NCBI GenBank assembly: GCA_034509755.1
Contig: CM067555.1
Span: 3,914,142-3,978,141 of the forward strand
Reading direction: 5' to 3'
DNA length: 64,000 nucleotides
DNA from: Anisodus tanguticus
Lineage: Eukaryota; Streptophyta; Magnoliopsida; Solanales; Solanaceae
The translations under genes were made by a program, and so were the position numbers. Of the stretch, positions 36,081 to 48,018 are shown piece by piece. The first letter of the stretch is position 1. Each line of letters begins with the position of its first letter. The notes under the pieces are model-generated. The model did not search any database and was not told where the DNA came from. It was given only the letters and a program-made list of their open reading frames with translations.

Positions 36081-39000
36081 GACATGTATGGAAAAAGATG
36101 TACGAGTTACAAGGAAAGAATAATGGCAAAGTGTCAAGCCAAAATTAATTAAAGGAAGGAAGATATCTAGAGACTATTGATTGCAAAACTGTGTATGAAA
36201 AGCAATCAATTATGAAGCTCTATCCTTATTCTTGGAAATAAGATCTCTAATTTCTTTTTCCGAGGATCAACACTTTTGGGTTGCGTTTTCTTCAAAAGAG
36301 CCATATCAACACTATTTAAAGGCTCAACTCAAGATGAAGAAAAATATACCTTCGTCTCAATTTCTCACGTTCTCTGCTCTACTTTTCATAAGCATTGTAA
36401 TTCTATGAGATTTATAGTGTAAGCAAAAAGAAAGGAGAGATATAGTATAGTTTGTGATAATTGTATCAAAAAGATTACAAGAGTTTGAGTGTAGATGTAG
36501 GAGCTCCATTAAAATAAAACCTTGTACGAAATCACCATTAAAAGAGCTTAAGAGAATACCCTTATAACCCAAGGGGATTGGACTAGGATCTACATTAGAT
36601 CCGAACCTGTATAACATATTGTGTGTCATTTACTTTACGCAAGTTACTTTATGCGTAACTTAAGTGGTAGTTGACTCAGTCACCCGATAGTCGACTACAA
36701 ATCAAAAAAGTTACAATTCACCCCCCTCTTGCACTTTCAATTGATATCAGAGCTTGGTCTCACATTCTTGATTACTTAACAGAAAGTGAGAAAAAGATCA
36801 TGTCAAACCACGTTACTATTGGGGCTTTATTTCAATAAGGCACCTCACAAACTAGACCACCCTACTTCAATGGGAAACATTTTTCTCATTGGAAGGTAAG
36901 GATGAAAACCTATATCAAATCATACCACATGAAGATCTGGAGAGTCATCAAGTTAGGTGATATCCCTATGCCTAAAGACAAAACTAATGATAAGAAGAAA
37001 GAAGAGTCAACTTCAACCGATGAATTAGCTTCTCTAGCCGACTACACTAATGAACAGATGGTAATACAACAACAATAACAACATACCCAGTAAAATCTCA
37101 CAATGTGGGGTTTGGGGAGGGTAGAGTGTACGCATAACTTACATCTACCTTGGTAAGTAGAACGACTATTTCTGAGAGACCCTCGGCTCAAGACATAGCA
37201 TAAACACAAACAAAGCAAGAGAAATGTCTAGACCCGGATAAGAAATTTAAAGAAGTATGAAAATGCGGGTATCAAAAGTGAATAAGTCATGCTAGCGCAT
37301 TCTGAAAATAGAAGCATTAACTAAAGCAGGTGCATAAGATAAACAAAGTACACTAAAGAGCACATAGCATCATAAATCAAACACTACTAGAAAGTAATAT
37401 TGCACCTACTAGTATGATAGGCTAAGCAGACCTACAATAATAACACTACAACTACTAGTTTGTAAGCGTAAGTCGGACTACGCTCACTACCTACTACCCT
37501 TCTACCTTAATTCGTGCCCTCCACAACCCTCTATCTAAGGTCATGTCCTCAGTAAGTTACACCTACACTATATCTCGTCTAATCACCTCTGTCCAATACT
37601 TCTTCGGCCTACTTCTACCTCTTCTGAACCTGTCCATAGCCAACCTCTCACACTTCCGCATTGGGGCATTTGTGTCTCTCCTCTGCACATGCCCGAACCA
37701 TCTCAACCTCGCTTCCCGCATTTTATCCTCCACCAAGGCCACTCCCACTCTGTCCCAGATATCTTCATTTCTAATCTTATCCCTCCTTGTATGTCCACAC
37801 ATCTATTTCAACATCCTCATCTCCGCAACTTTTATTTTTTTGATGTGCAGAGTCTTGACTGGCCAACACTCCACCCCATACAACAAAGTCGGTCTAACCA
37901 GCACCCTATAGAACTTGCCTTTAAGTTTTGGTGGCATATTTTTATCGCATAAGACTCTAGATGCGAGCCTCCATTTCATCCACCCTGCCCCAATACGATG
38001 TGTGACATCATCATCAATCTCTCTGTTCCCTTGGATAATAGACTCGAGGTACTTGAAGCTTCCTTTATTTGGAATGACCTGAGTACCAAGCCTCTCCTCT
38101 AATCTTGTCTCATGGTCGCTCCCGTTATTGAACTTGCACTCCAAGTATTCTGTCTTGGTCCTACTCAGCCTAAACCCTTTAGACTCCATAGTCTGTCTCC
38201 ATACCTCCAGCTTAGCGTTCACTCCGCTGCGAGTCTCATCAATCAGGACTATGTCATCTGTGAATAACATACACCATGACACTTTCCCTTGGATTTGCCT
38301 CGTCAATCCATCCATTACCAAGGCAAATAAGAATAGGCTAAGAATTGATCACTAGTGCAACCTCATCAACACTGAAAAGTGCTTTGAGTCTCCTCCTACT
38401 ACTCGTACCCTGGTCTTGGCTCCATCATACATATCCTTGATTGCCCTAGTGTACGCTACAAGTACATCTCTAATCTCCAAATATCTCCATAGAACATCCC
38501 TAGGGACTTTGTCGTATGCCTTCTCGAGGTAGATGAAAACCACATGTAAATCTTTCTTCCTCTCCTTATATTGCTCCACCAACCTCCTAATAAGATGAAT
38601 GACTTCTGTAGTCGAACGCTCCTGCATGAACAGATGATAATAATTCAAATCAATTCAAAAGCCAAGAATCTTCTCTACAATGCTATTAGTGGAGAAGAAT
38701 ATGAAAAGATCTCTACATGTGAAACGACTAAAGAAATGTGGGATAAACTTGAGGTCACATATGAAGGCACATACAAAGTTAATGAAACCATCATCAATCT
38801 CCTTGTTTTTTAATATGAGACTTTCAAGAGGAAGGAAGGAAAAACTGTGGAAGATATGTTTGCAAGATTCAACAAAATTATGAGAGAACTCAAGGCATGC
38901 AAAAGTTGTTGAATCTTGCAAACATATGTTTGTGGACAACATAAGAAAAATCTTGAGATGTTTGCCTTCTCAATGGCATGCAAAAGTTGTTGCTCTTAAA

Positions 39001-39240
39001 AGCATAAATCTCAAACTCTTACATATGATGAAGTAATAGAAAATCTAATTGCATTTGAAAAGACATATATGAACATGGCTAGATAAGATGAGAGCAAGAA
39101 AAAGATAGTAGCTTTCAAAACTGAAATTGAGGAATTTGATGATGATATTAGAGAAGATGAAGTTGCTATGATATCTAGATATGTAGGGGAAGCTACGAGA
39201 AGATCAAGGACAACCGGAAAGGAGGATCAAGCTTTTGAAA
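36081..39240 (+). mobile_element. Copia LTR-gag fragment, tandem copy 2, split by a LINE
   Basis: It repeats copy 1 from AGACATGTAT onward (LTR part, PBS TGATATCAGAGC at 36742, gag) until 37065, is interrupted by the LINE, and resumes at 38626-39240 with the same gag wording (WDKLEVTYEGT, EDMFARFNKI). Neither copy has pol sequence. A small internal re-duplication of GCATGCAAAAGTTGTTG lies at about 38896 and 38979. Confidence 0.8.
37066..38625 (-). mobile_element. RTE-type LINE inserted in copia gag
   Basis: The target duplication is ATGAACAGATGGTAAT (37050-37065) and ATGAACAGATGATAAT (38626-38641), 15 of 16 identical. On the minus strand it starts inside the RT (MQERSTTEVIHLIRRL) and ends with a TATGTTGTTATTGTTGTAT tail. 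RT motifs: LHVVFIYLEKAYDKVPRD, FTDDIVLID (catalytic box, about 38240) and the C-terminal EARLRWFGHVQRRD (37563-37802). Only a few frame changes are present, so it is fresher than the copy at 9.6 kb. It is 5' truncated and not autonomous. Confidence 0.93.
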
Positions 39241-39378
39241 ATTTGATCAAACATATATACCAATAATATAAGTACCAATTTAATGCGTCTAACCTACCAT
39301 ATATAGCTTCAGTCTATAAGCTTAGAGTCACTTCCATATTGTTAGATACATTATATGCCATTAACACTATACCTATCT

Positions 39379-39598
39379 ACTCCCTTCGTTTCAATTTAAA
39401 TGTTTTAATTTGACTAGGTACGAAATTTAAGAAACAAATGAAGTCTTTTGAATCTTGTGGTCTTTAATTAAAGATGTGTGAGGTCCTTTAAATTTTGTGG
39501 TCTCAAACTTGCCAAAACATACTAAATATAGAAATAGACAATCTTTTTAGGATAAACCAAAAAAGAAAGTAAGACAATTAAATTGAGACGGAGGGAGT
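39379..39598. mobile_element. Stowaway-like MITE
   Basis: CTCCCTTCGTTTCAATTTAA on the left and TTAAATTGAGACGGAGGGAG on the right, with TA on both sides. At 220 bp it is the best-preserved member of the family here and served as reference for the split copy at 40802-46943. Confidence 0.88.
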
Positions 39599-40015
39599 AG
39601 TTGCTTTGAGTCACTTCCATATTGTTAGATACATTATATGCCATTAATACTATACCTATCTAGTTGTTGAAGTATTAGTTTTGAAGCACCTGGTAAAACC
39701 CATGAGTATAATAATTTTCATTTCAAACAGGTGTTTCATATTTATGGTGGACAATTTTTTTACTTTAACCTTGGATTTTTATCAAGAGTAATGCTTTGAA
39801 GTATTCATATGTTATATGTTAGAGTACACCTGAAAATAAGTATTTTTGTATTTTAGTTGAATATTGCTCTCTAAAGTAACCAATCATAATCCTTCATTCT
39901 TTTTTATTGAATTAGAAGTCGCAAATAAATTGACAATTATTGAAGGATAAAATTAAGTTATGAGTACAATATTTGAAGTCAATATAGGTTCAGAACCATT
40001 TCCTCGACATATCTT

Positions 40016-40269
40016 TGTGAAGGGGAAAGTCCCGAAGGCGAAACCCCCTACCTGTACTAGAGGCCCCTTGGCCAGGTGGGATGTAAAATCGAGGGATATG
40101 CGCGAGTGGCAGCCCTGCAAGGGAGAGGACCAACGGGACACGAACCCAGCAACATCCCTTGCAATATTTCAGCAAATACTGTCACCACACGGATTCGAAC
40201 CCGCGACGTCAGAGTGGTTGTACCCCAATTACCTTGCCACTTACCAACTCGCCTGTGCCCCCGGGGACT
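40016..40269 (-). mobile_element. tRNA-derived SINE
   Basis: The minus strand has an A-box-like GAGTTGGTAAGTGGC and a B-box GCGGGTTCGAATCCG. A 14-bp target duplication CCTCGACATATCTT flanks it exactly (40002-40015 and 40270-40283). It is GC-richer than its surroundings. Confidence 0.88.
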
Positions 40270-40409
40270 CCTCGACATATCTTCTTAGTGATGAAAATGA
40301 CGATTCTGTACAAGTCTGATTTTTTTTTAAAAAAAAACAAAACAAAACTTACAACTGCATAATTCAAGCAGAGAGCGCTTACAACGGTACCAATAATGTA
40401 AATATACCC

Positions 40410-40641
40410 GGGCAGCTCAATTGGTTTCAAGGGGGATATTTGGAGCAAAGACCAAGGATCGAATCCCGTCAGCGGCAGTGTGGGGGTTTCTTCTTGAAAT
40501 AAAGGAGGGCCCCTTGTGCGCAGCGTGGTAGTGGTCTAATCTTTGAAATCAATTGAGTCACCATGATTTACCTCCTTCACAGACCTGTCGGACCGGAGTG
40601 TGGAGGCTCCTGGGGTGGGAGATTCCACCTTTTCTGGAGCA
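40410..40641 (+). mobile_element. tRNA-derived SINE, different family
   Basis: The plus strand starts GGGCAGCTCAATTGGTTTCA (A-box region), with B-box AGGATCGAATCCC 50 bp later. The target duplication AATAATGTAAATATACCC (40392-40409) and AATAATGTAAATCTACCC (40642-40659) has one difference. It lies only 140 bp from the previous SINE and in the opposite orientation. Confidence 0.88.
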
Positions 40642-41445
40642 AATAATGTAAATCTACCCTCATTAGACCTTCTAGAAAGACCTATTATATTATATAAGTA
40701 ATTCATACCAACCAAAAATACCTATAGGACTAAATAGTCCAAAAGGAAATTTGATCTTAAAATATCTATCAAATACCAACAATCATGTGTTATAACATGT
40801 ACTTCACTAGTCCCAATTTATTTGTCTTAGTTTGATTTGACACAAAATTTAAAAAATAAAGAAATTTTTTTGAATCTTGTGATTTTAAATTAAAGATGTG
40901 TGATGTCTTTCAAATCTTGTGGTCTTAAACTTGTCTTGAAATTAGAAAACTTACTAAATAAAGAGAAAACTACACTTACTGTCCCTAAAATCCAAATTAT
41001 TTACGCATTTATGGCCCCTTCCAAACTATTTACAGGAAATGGCCCTGCGGCAAAACTTTTTTACTCGAGATACCATTTGATGGGTTTAGGCGGGTACTCG
41101 GCAATCATGTGTTCCCATGATGAGCAACTACTCCTTTTTTCCAACGTCCTTGTGTGTAGTTATTTTTTTAATTTTTTATTTCTATTATGTCTTTTTTTGT
41201 TTTGTATTTTTGTTTGTGTAGTTATTTTTTATTTCTATTATGTCTTTTCCTTCGTTTTTTGTCTTTTTATATTTCTTTTAAAAATACAAAAACAACAAAG
41301 ATCAAAGTATTAACTAATTATTTTCAGACTAATAATAATATTAAAAAAATTTAAACAATTAAACTATAAAAGAAGTAATTAAGAATATATAAAAAATTTA
41401 AACAATTAAACTATAAAATTTAAATCAAAATATATATAAAAAATA

Positions 41446-41573
41446 CAAACAACAACAACAACATACCCAGTGAAATTTCATAACGTGGGGTATGGAAAGA
41501 GTAGAGTGTACGCAAACCTTACCTCCACCTTGGTAGGTAGAGCGACTGTTTTCGGGAGACCCTAGACTCAAGA
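41446..41573 (-). mobile_element. RTE LINE 3'-tail fragment
   Basis: ACAACAACAACAACATACCC, then GTGGGGTATGG, GTACGCAAACCTTACC and CGGGAGACCCTAGACTCAAG: the inverted 3' end of the LINE family seen at 37.07 kb. Only about 128 bp remain, inside the Mutator-like element's left arm. Confidence 0.8.
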
Positions 41574-41953
41574 ATATGACTCTATTTTTTTATATTATCT
41601 TGATAAAATTATATAAAACTTAAAATATCAAAATAAGCTCAAACTTTATTTGTTGTATTTTCTTATAAATTTTTTATCATGTGTGGGTCAGTCATTCATG
41701 ATACTCTGTTGGTATATGATATATACTATATGGATATCATAGAGAATTGAATCATGTTTTTTTAAGGAATAAATCAATGCCCTATTCAAAGAAAGTCATT
41801 TATAATACTATCATAGTATATAAATCTACGCAAATGGTATCATAAAGGATTGAGAAATGTCATAGAAGGAATGAAGCAGTCCTCCATGATACCATCTGCG
41901 TAGATTTATATACCATAATGGTATCATGAATGACTCTCTTTGAATAACTGCAG

Positions 41954-42058
41954 CAGTCATTTATGATACCATCATGGTATATGCAGTCCTTCATGATACC
42001 ATCATGATATTTGCAGTTCTTCATGGTAGCATCATGGTGTATGCAGTCCTTTATAATA
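41954..42058. repeat. 30-bp tandem repeat, about 3.5 copies
   Basis: The unit is similar to TTCATGATACCATCATGGTA plus TATGCAGTCC. It forms part of the subterminal palindromic region of the Mutator-like element. Confidence 0.8.
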
Positions 42059-42170
42059 TCATCTCAGTATATGATATATACCATGATGGTATCATGCAAG
42101 ACTCATAACACATGTGAAGGATTTAAGAAGTCCTCCATGATACCATCTGCATAGATTTATATACCATAAC

Positions 42171-45100
42171 TGCATAAGGAGTCGCCACCTAATTATTCTA
42201 CGGTGAATTAGGGCACCTAAATGTTAACATAAATGCTGCAAAATAAACTCCGATTAATGGTCTGCTAATCTATGAGATTCTAGGTAATGATTCTTTATTA
42301 TCTTAAAGAGAAGGGGTTAGACATCCTTTAAGATCCGCTAACTACGGTTATCCGATTAAACTTTGGTTAATTATTATGCTAAAAAATACACTTTTAAAAG
42401 TATAAAGTTAATTGAAGGAGATGTTGCAAGTAATTAATTAAAATATGCATTTTGACAACGTGAAGATTTTTTTTACCACTTATAACCCCCTTTGAGGAGT
42501 CTCGCAAAGGTGATTGCGATTCTGAGAAATAAAATTCCGGCATAAAATCCGAAAAAAGTATACATGGCATTATTTATAAAAATACATGTAAATTGATTTT
42601 TTTGGATAAAAGCATGTATTTTTATAGCCTTGTTTATAAAATACATGTAAAGTTGAATTTTTTAGATAAGAGCATGCATTTGTATGACATTGTTTATAAA
42701 GATACATGTAAAATTGTTTTGGATAAAAGCATGCATTTATATGGTATTGTCCATAAAATACCCATTTTGGCAATTGATAGAAAGGAGAAAGCAAATTATT
42801 TGTAATGCAAAGAAGTGATTTTTATGGAAGTCATTTTAAGTTACAAATCGGATAGAAACAAAACTTTATTTGTATGATTAATAATGCGAATAAAGGATGA
42901 TCAAGTTGTTTTGACAGTTTTAAACATGCATGACGAGCCTAAAATAAATAAGCTAGCGACGGGTTTCTAATTTTAAACTACCCTTTTAATTATCAATTCA
43001 AGGCCTAATTATTCTAAGTATTCCCATGATCGCGCAAAGTTGAGTAATTAAAATTACAACAGAAGAGATAAAAATGCGGGATTAAGGAATTAAAGCAGCG
43101 ACTAGGGGGGATGACGATGTCATCACGCCCTATTTGTTTAGAAATCTCGAGTGCAGGAGAATGCAAGGAACGTGGATGCGGGTCTTCGTTTGACAATAGT
43201 CATGATGATTCTCATAACGAGACTCTTCGTTGCTCCCGATGCATTTCATGTAAACGAAAGAAAAAAAAAGGATTAGTAGAAAGAACATGAAAATATATAC
43301 ATAAGAAAATGTAAATAAATAATTCTTGAAAAGTAATGTGTTGTTGGGCTTCGTTCATGGGAATAATAGCAAAGACCCAATACTAAAAGTACAAAACTAA
43401 ACCCGTAACACATGAAAGGAGGTTGAGACAAAAAAAATACTCTCAATATGCATGGTATATCCGAAGTTATATAAATCATACTACTCGAATATACACAAAA
43501 TGTATATCCAGGCCTGTATATCTTCTATACCCTTGAGGTATACCATCCTAAACTTGGCAATTTAAAGGAAAATTGACTAATTATGGGCATGTTGGGACGC
43601 CGGCAAAGACAAATACCATGGAGACCTCCCATATATGAGGAACAAGTAACGCTAAGTTAAACATTCACGGATAGACATACTCACATAGGTAGATTCACAA
43701 ACCGTAGGGAAAAAAACACATAATCCTAAGTAGGCAGCCTAGGAAAATATACATAACTTAACATGAAACAAATGTACTTCTTGTTCCTAAATGAGGCATA
43801 TTCAGGGTAATTACTAGAATCCATCATTCACACGTAAACAACCTTAATGCCAAACTGTACCATGTATATATGTGTCCTACTTAAATGAAACATAGTTATG
43901 AGTCAAATATGAGATGCAACAAAGACTATAACTTAGCATGGCATGGGTCAATTAACATTCTTAGGATACTATCGTAGATATACAAGGCCACAACTAACAA
44001 TTCAAGCAATCCATATCATACTTAGATATAGGAGTCAAACATGGCATAATCTACTTGGTTATCAACAAGTCCTCAGTTAACCAATCATATTACAAACCAG
44101 AAAAACACATCCAAGACATACTAAATTAAACTTAACAAACTCAACAGGAATAACCTGCTTCAGTACTATTCTCAAACCATAGGCAGAGCATGTAAACAAG
44201 TCACTGAAATATAAAGCTAAGTTCACATAACTCTCAGAGTCTTGATATTACTTAACAAAAGGGCTTCAGATGAATCACAAATCGCATGTTCATGACTGTA
44301 CTAGGCATGAAATGACTTTCCAAGCAAAACAAACTATCAAACTGATTATTCTTCATCCTAAAGTACGCTTAAACATGCAACATACATCACATAATGCCTA
44401 ACATAGCATGTTCACGGATTAAAGGTTAATCAAGTAGGTAAACCAGTCATTAACAGTAATAAACATCCCTGAAATCATTTAAATACACATCTTTATCCTC
44501 CCTTAAGCAACTATTAACAACATGCTTTTAATATAAATCCATTCCATAGTTTAAGAAGTAAAACACCAACTTAGGTTTCTAAAATAGACTATATCCACAT
44601 TGCATCTAAGCATTAACAGACATAATAATATAAGTAAACCTAATTAATACATGATTAACCAGTGAAAACACATCGAAAACAGAAATAAACTAGAATCGAG
44701 AGGGAATTGAGCTTATGGACCTTCTCCGGACAGCGAACCAAGGTGTCGTCTCGAATCGTTGAATATGCTCAGGGAAATTATTTTGAAATTCTGATTTTTT
44801 TATTTCAGACCCAAATTTTGACCCGGCCCGAAACAGACCCGACCCGAAAACGTGAAGAACAAAAGGGGATTTTTTTTGACGATTGAAACTAATGTTCAAA
44901 AGGGACTTTGGGATTAAAAATTTTTAAACAAAGAGGAGTATTTTTGGATTTTTGACTCGACCCGAAACAAAACAGCCGGGAAACGTGAAGAACAAAAAGG
45001 GATTTTTGGATTGAAAATTAGGAATAGAAAAAAAAGTATTTTCTAACCACAAATTAGGAACAAATCGATCCGTTTTTTATTTCTTTTCGGACTGTTTTTC

Positions 45101-45900
45101 GAACCCCTTTTTTCTGACCTCCGACCAGACCCCCGACCTCGGACCCCTTTGAAATGAAGAACAAAGGGGTATTTATAGATGGATTTCCTCCAAAAATCGT
45201 TCATCCCCTACCCCCCCCCCCCTTCAATTTGAGTTTGAATTTCAAATTAAAGGGGAAAATGGACAATTTTGGAAGCGGGATTTGGGGGATAGGGTATGGA
45301 TGAAGTGACGGGGAGAGGTGTGGTGGTGTCGGCGTATTTTTTGGGTTATGTTTAGGGTAAAAGAAAAGTATTTAGGGTTTGTTTGGTTTTAAGGGGATAA
45401 ATGGATGTGGGGCGAAAATGGGGTTTCGGCCGGGTTTTCGGACAATTTGGGCTGCCCTTTGTGTGCTGGTTTTAGGGTTGGTAGAATATTTTGGGTGAGG
45501 GGAAAAAATGGGTTGTGGATTAAAATGTAAAAGGGGTTTATTATTATTTTTTAAAATGCTTTGAAGAAATGTAAATTATTTAAATAAAATAACTATGTGA
45601 TAATAAATAAAATATAATATTTGCGAAATGCATATTGCTAAAAATAAAAAATGTGATGCCGTTTTGCGAAAATAAAATAACATAGAATATTAGGGTAAAA
45701 CTATGATTATGATATTAAAAGACAAATGATAGTAAAAAAATACGAATATTAATGATAATGATAATAAATAATGATATTGAGAATAGACGACGATATTAAA
45801 TGCCTTATTTATATATATATTAAAATTGTTTTGAGGTGTCAAAATATTTAAAATCGCAAACAAATAATCGGAAAAGATGAGACAAAATTGGGTGTCAACA
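42171..45900 (-). mobile_element. Large solo LTR (3.7 kb), probably Ty3/gypsy
   Basis: In the minus orientation it starts TGTTGACACCCAATTTTG and ends GGCGACTCCTTATGCA (TG...CA). Mutator-element sequence resumes on both sides (ATAAC left, GACAC right, at best an eroded target duplication). A TATA box CTATAAATACC lies on the minus strand near 45170-45180. No protein-coding frame is present. The length and AT-rich content suggest one of the large-LTR plant gypsy lineages; the lineage is inferred. Confidence 0.65.
42573..42766. repeat. About 60-bp tandem repeat, about 3.2 copies
   Basis: The unit starts TTTATAAAxATACATGTAAA and continues through GGATAAAAGCATGCATTT. It lies inside the large solo LTR. 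Confidence 0.85.
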
Positions 45901-46339
45901 GACACATGTGAAGGACTTAAGAAGTCCTCCATGATACCATCTCAGTATATTTTTATACCATGATGTTATCATGGAGGATTCTGGACTGTTGCATTCAAGG
46001 ACTTCAACAATCCTTCATGATACCATATGAGTATATGATATACCATGTTGGTATCATAGATGATTGAATAGTTTTTTTTTTTTTAACGAATGAATCAAAT
46101 TTTTATGATACCTTTTCAGTATATTTTATACCATGTGAGTATCAGAAAAATTTGAGTTGTGTTTTTTTTGAAGGAATGAATCAGTCTTCTATGATACTCT
46201 GTCAGTATATGATATATACCAGATTCGTATCAGAGAGGAATGAGTGTTTTCCTTGAAAGAATGAACCGTCAGTCTTATGTAATACCATGTGGGTATCATA
46301 GTATATTGCAACAGTATACTTAAACTGCTATTGAAAAAG

Positions 46340-46770
46340 GAACAAGTAATAAAGAAATTTTAAAAATAAAAAATAAAGAAATTAGAGTTAAATATAGAAT
46401 CAAATTATGGTGAAAAAGAAAATAGAATATAGTGTGAAAAAATAAATGTACAGAAAAGGAGAAAACAAATGAGAAAAAAAGAATAAAAGAAAGAAAAGAA
46501 GATAAGAAGTAGAGAAATAAAAAAAGAAAAAGAAAAAAAGAGACAACTAAATAGAAAAGAAGAAATAAAAAATAAAAAAATAAAATAAAAGGAGATAAAA
46601 TTAAATATGGAATTAATTATGGTGAAAATAAAAATAAAAATACTATGATTTGGAGAAAAACTGAAACAAAAAAGAAGAAAAAAGAAAAAAAAAACAGAAA
46701 ATAGGAGAAAAGAAGAAAAGAGGTAGAAAAATAAAAAAGAAAGGAAGAAAAAAGAGATAATTACCTATAA
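46340..46770 (+). repeat. Purine-rich low-complexity tract
   Basis: About 430 bp almost entirely of A and G with scattered T (AAAGAAAAGAAG-type words), in the right arm of the Mutator-like element. Confidence 0.85.
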
Positions 46771-46945
46771 AAACTATAGGAGTACTAAGGGTAAATACTT
46801 TGGAGGTATGAAAAGTTAAGGGGCATGTAAAGGTAAATAGTTTAGTTTTAGAGGCATTAGTGTAGTTTTTCCAATATAGAAAGAGACACTATTTTTTAGA
46901 CAGACCAAAAAAAAAAAAGATATTAAAACTGGGACGGAGGAAGTA

Positions 46946-47376
46946 ACATGTTTTAAGGGCTAACATAATTACATCATTCCCAATTTGATTCACTACTAAA
47001 AATAGGTCAAAATTGAGAAAAATTGACAAATTAACAATATCAGAAAATAGTGGTTTGGAAGAAAAAAATCTACAGATTTCGTTGGTTAAAATCGAGGGAA
47101 TCCATCAACTAGATAAAATATAAATCTCGATTTTTATTGAAAAATTGGTATTAAAAATCGATAGAATCTGTCGGTTTTATAATAAACCACTCATGCTCTT
47201 TGATAAATACTTTTTTTTTTTTATTATTATTATTTATACTCTTGCTTTCAGATACTATCCCTTTCTTATTTGTCAAAATTTGGAGAACTAATCATTTGAT
47301 GCATATTGAGTTAACTTTATCTGAAGTTTATGGCTGTAGTCTACCTACCAAATTTCGAAGAGAATCTAATTTCATC
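46946..47376. other. Intergenic
   Basis: No gene. A CACTACTAAAAATAGGTC word at 46992 resembles a CACTA-type terminus, but no matching opposite end was seen. 47085-47180 contains inverted ATCGATTTT-like words. Confidence 0.4.
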
Positions 47377-47541
47377 TTTTTTTTTTTTTTTTTTTTTTTT
47401 ATAATCCAGGTTTCCAGGCTTGCGCCTGACTACTTCACTGATATTACCCAGACGTCCTGGAGGTAATAGGACCGGTCCTTCAACACTATTACCAGGTAAA
47501 TCGCGGAATGTGCTCCGATGGCCAGTTTTTCCGGGAGATCT
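47377..47541 (-). mobile_element. Probable SINE or other poly(A) retrosequence, minus strand
   Basis: A 24-base T run on the plus strand (poly(A) on the minus strand) is joined to a compact GC-rich body (GGTAATAGTGTTGAAGGACC on the minus strand). The tail and size suggest a SINE; no clear B-box or target duplication was found. Confidence 0.45.
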
Positions 47542-48018
47542 CATTATTAATTATAGATAAGAAATTCGGACGAATATTCGTTTGAATAAAAGCACCACAG
47601 TTTTATATTATGCAATCTTGAAAGTTGAAATATTGAATAGAGATCAAAGATTGAATATCCTGCATAATGGCTCTACGAGTACCTTAACAACTACACAAGG
47701 GGACGTTCTATTAAATTTCTTCAGTCTTCAATTAATTTATTTTATCTTTGATATTTTCTCTAAAACACTTGGCTAATTGTTGAATACTTCTACGTACATT
47801 AGATAGTTGAGTGGTCAATTAACCTTATATTTAATTTACTTTAGAGATTAATCATTATTCTTATAACTCGGTGACAATATTTATTCTATTGTTTCAGACT
47901 TTCCGTCAAGTTTAAACAATATTTATATTTACGAATTAAGTTTTTCATTATATTCACATTGTAAGTATTTTTACATGTTATGTTAGAATCGTCTTTACTA
48001 TGTTAGTATCTATTTTTT

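Larger units (their letters stand above)
40967..46870. mobile_element. Mutator-like non-autonomous element
   Basis: Imperfect terminal inverted repeats of about 55-60 bp: the left reads AAAACTACAC...CTAAAAT...ATTATTTAC...GGCCCCTT, and the right end, inverted, reads AAAACTACAC...CTAAAACTAAACTATTTAC...TGCCCCTT. Flanks AATAAAGAG and AATATAGAA form a plausible 9-bp target duplication with two changes. Long TIRs plus a 9-bp duplication suggest a MULE. No transposase frame is present. Subterminal arms are full of GATACCATCATGGTATC-type palindromic words (41700-42165, 45905-46320). Confidence 0.65.
40802..46943. mobile_element. Stowaway-like MITE split by a 5.9-kb insertion
   Basis: The left part (40802-40966) and right part (46871-46943) together align with the intact MITE at 39379-39598. 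The outer ends are CTTCACTAGTCCCAATTTAT and ACTGGGACGGAGGAAG, with TA on both sides. The break falls in an ACTAAATATAGAAA context. Confidence 0.82.

Noticed and set aside
40900..41313. 137-codon plus-strand frame rich in Phe and Leu
   Set aside because: It crosses the MITE/Mutator-like junction and a T-rich stretch; low-complexity hydrophobicity, not a membrane protein gene.
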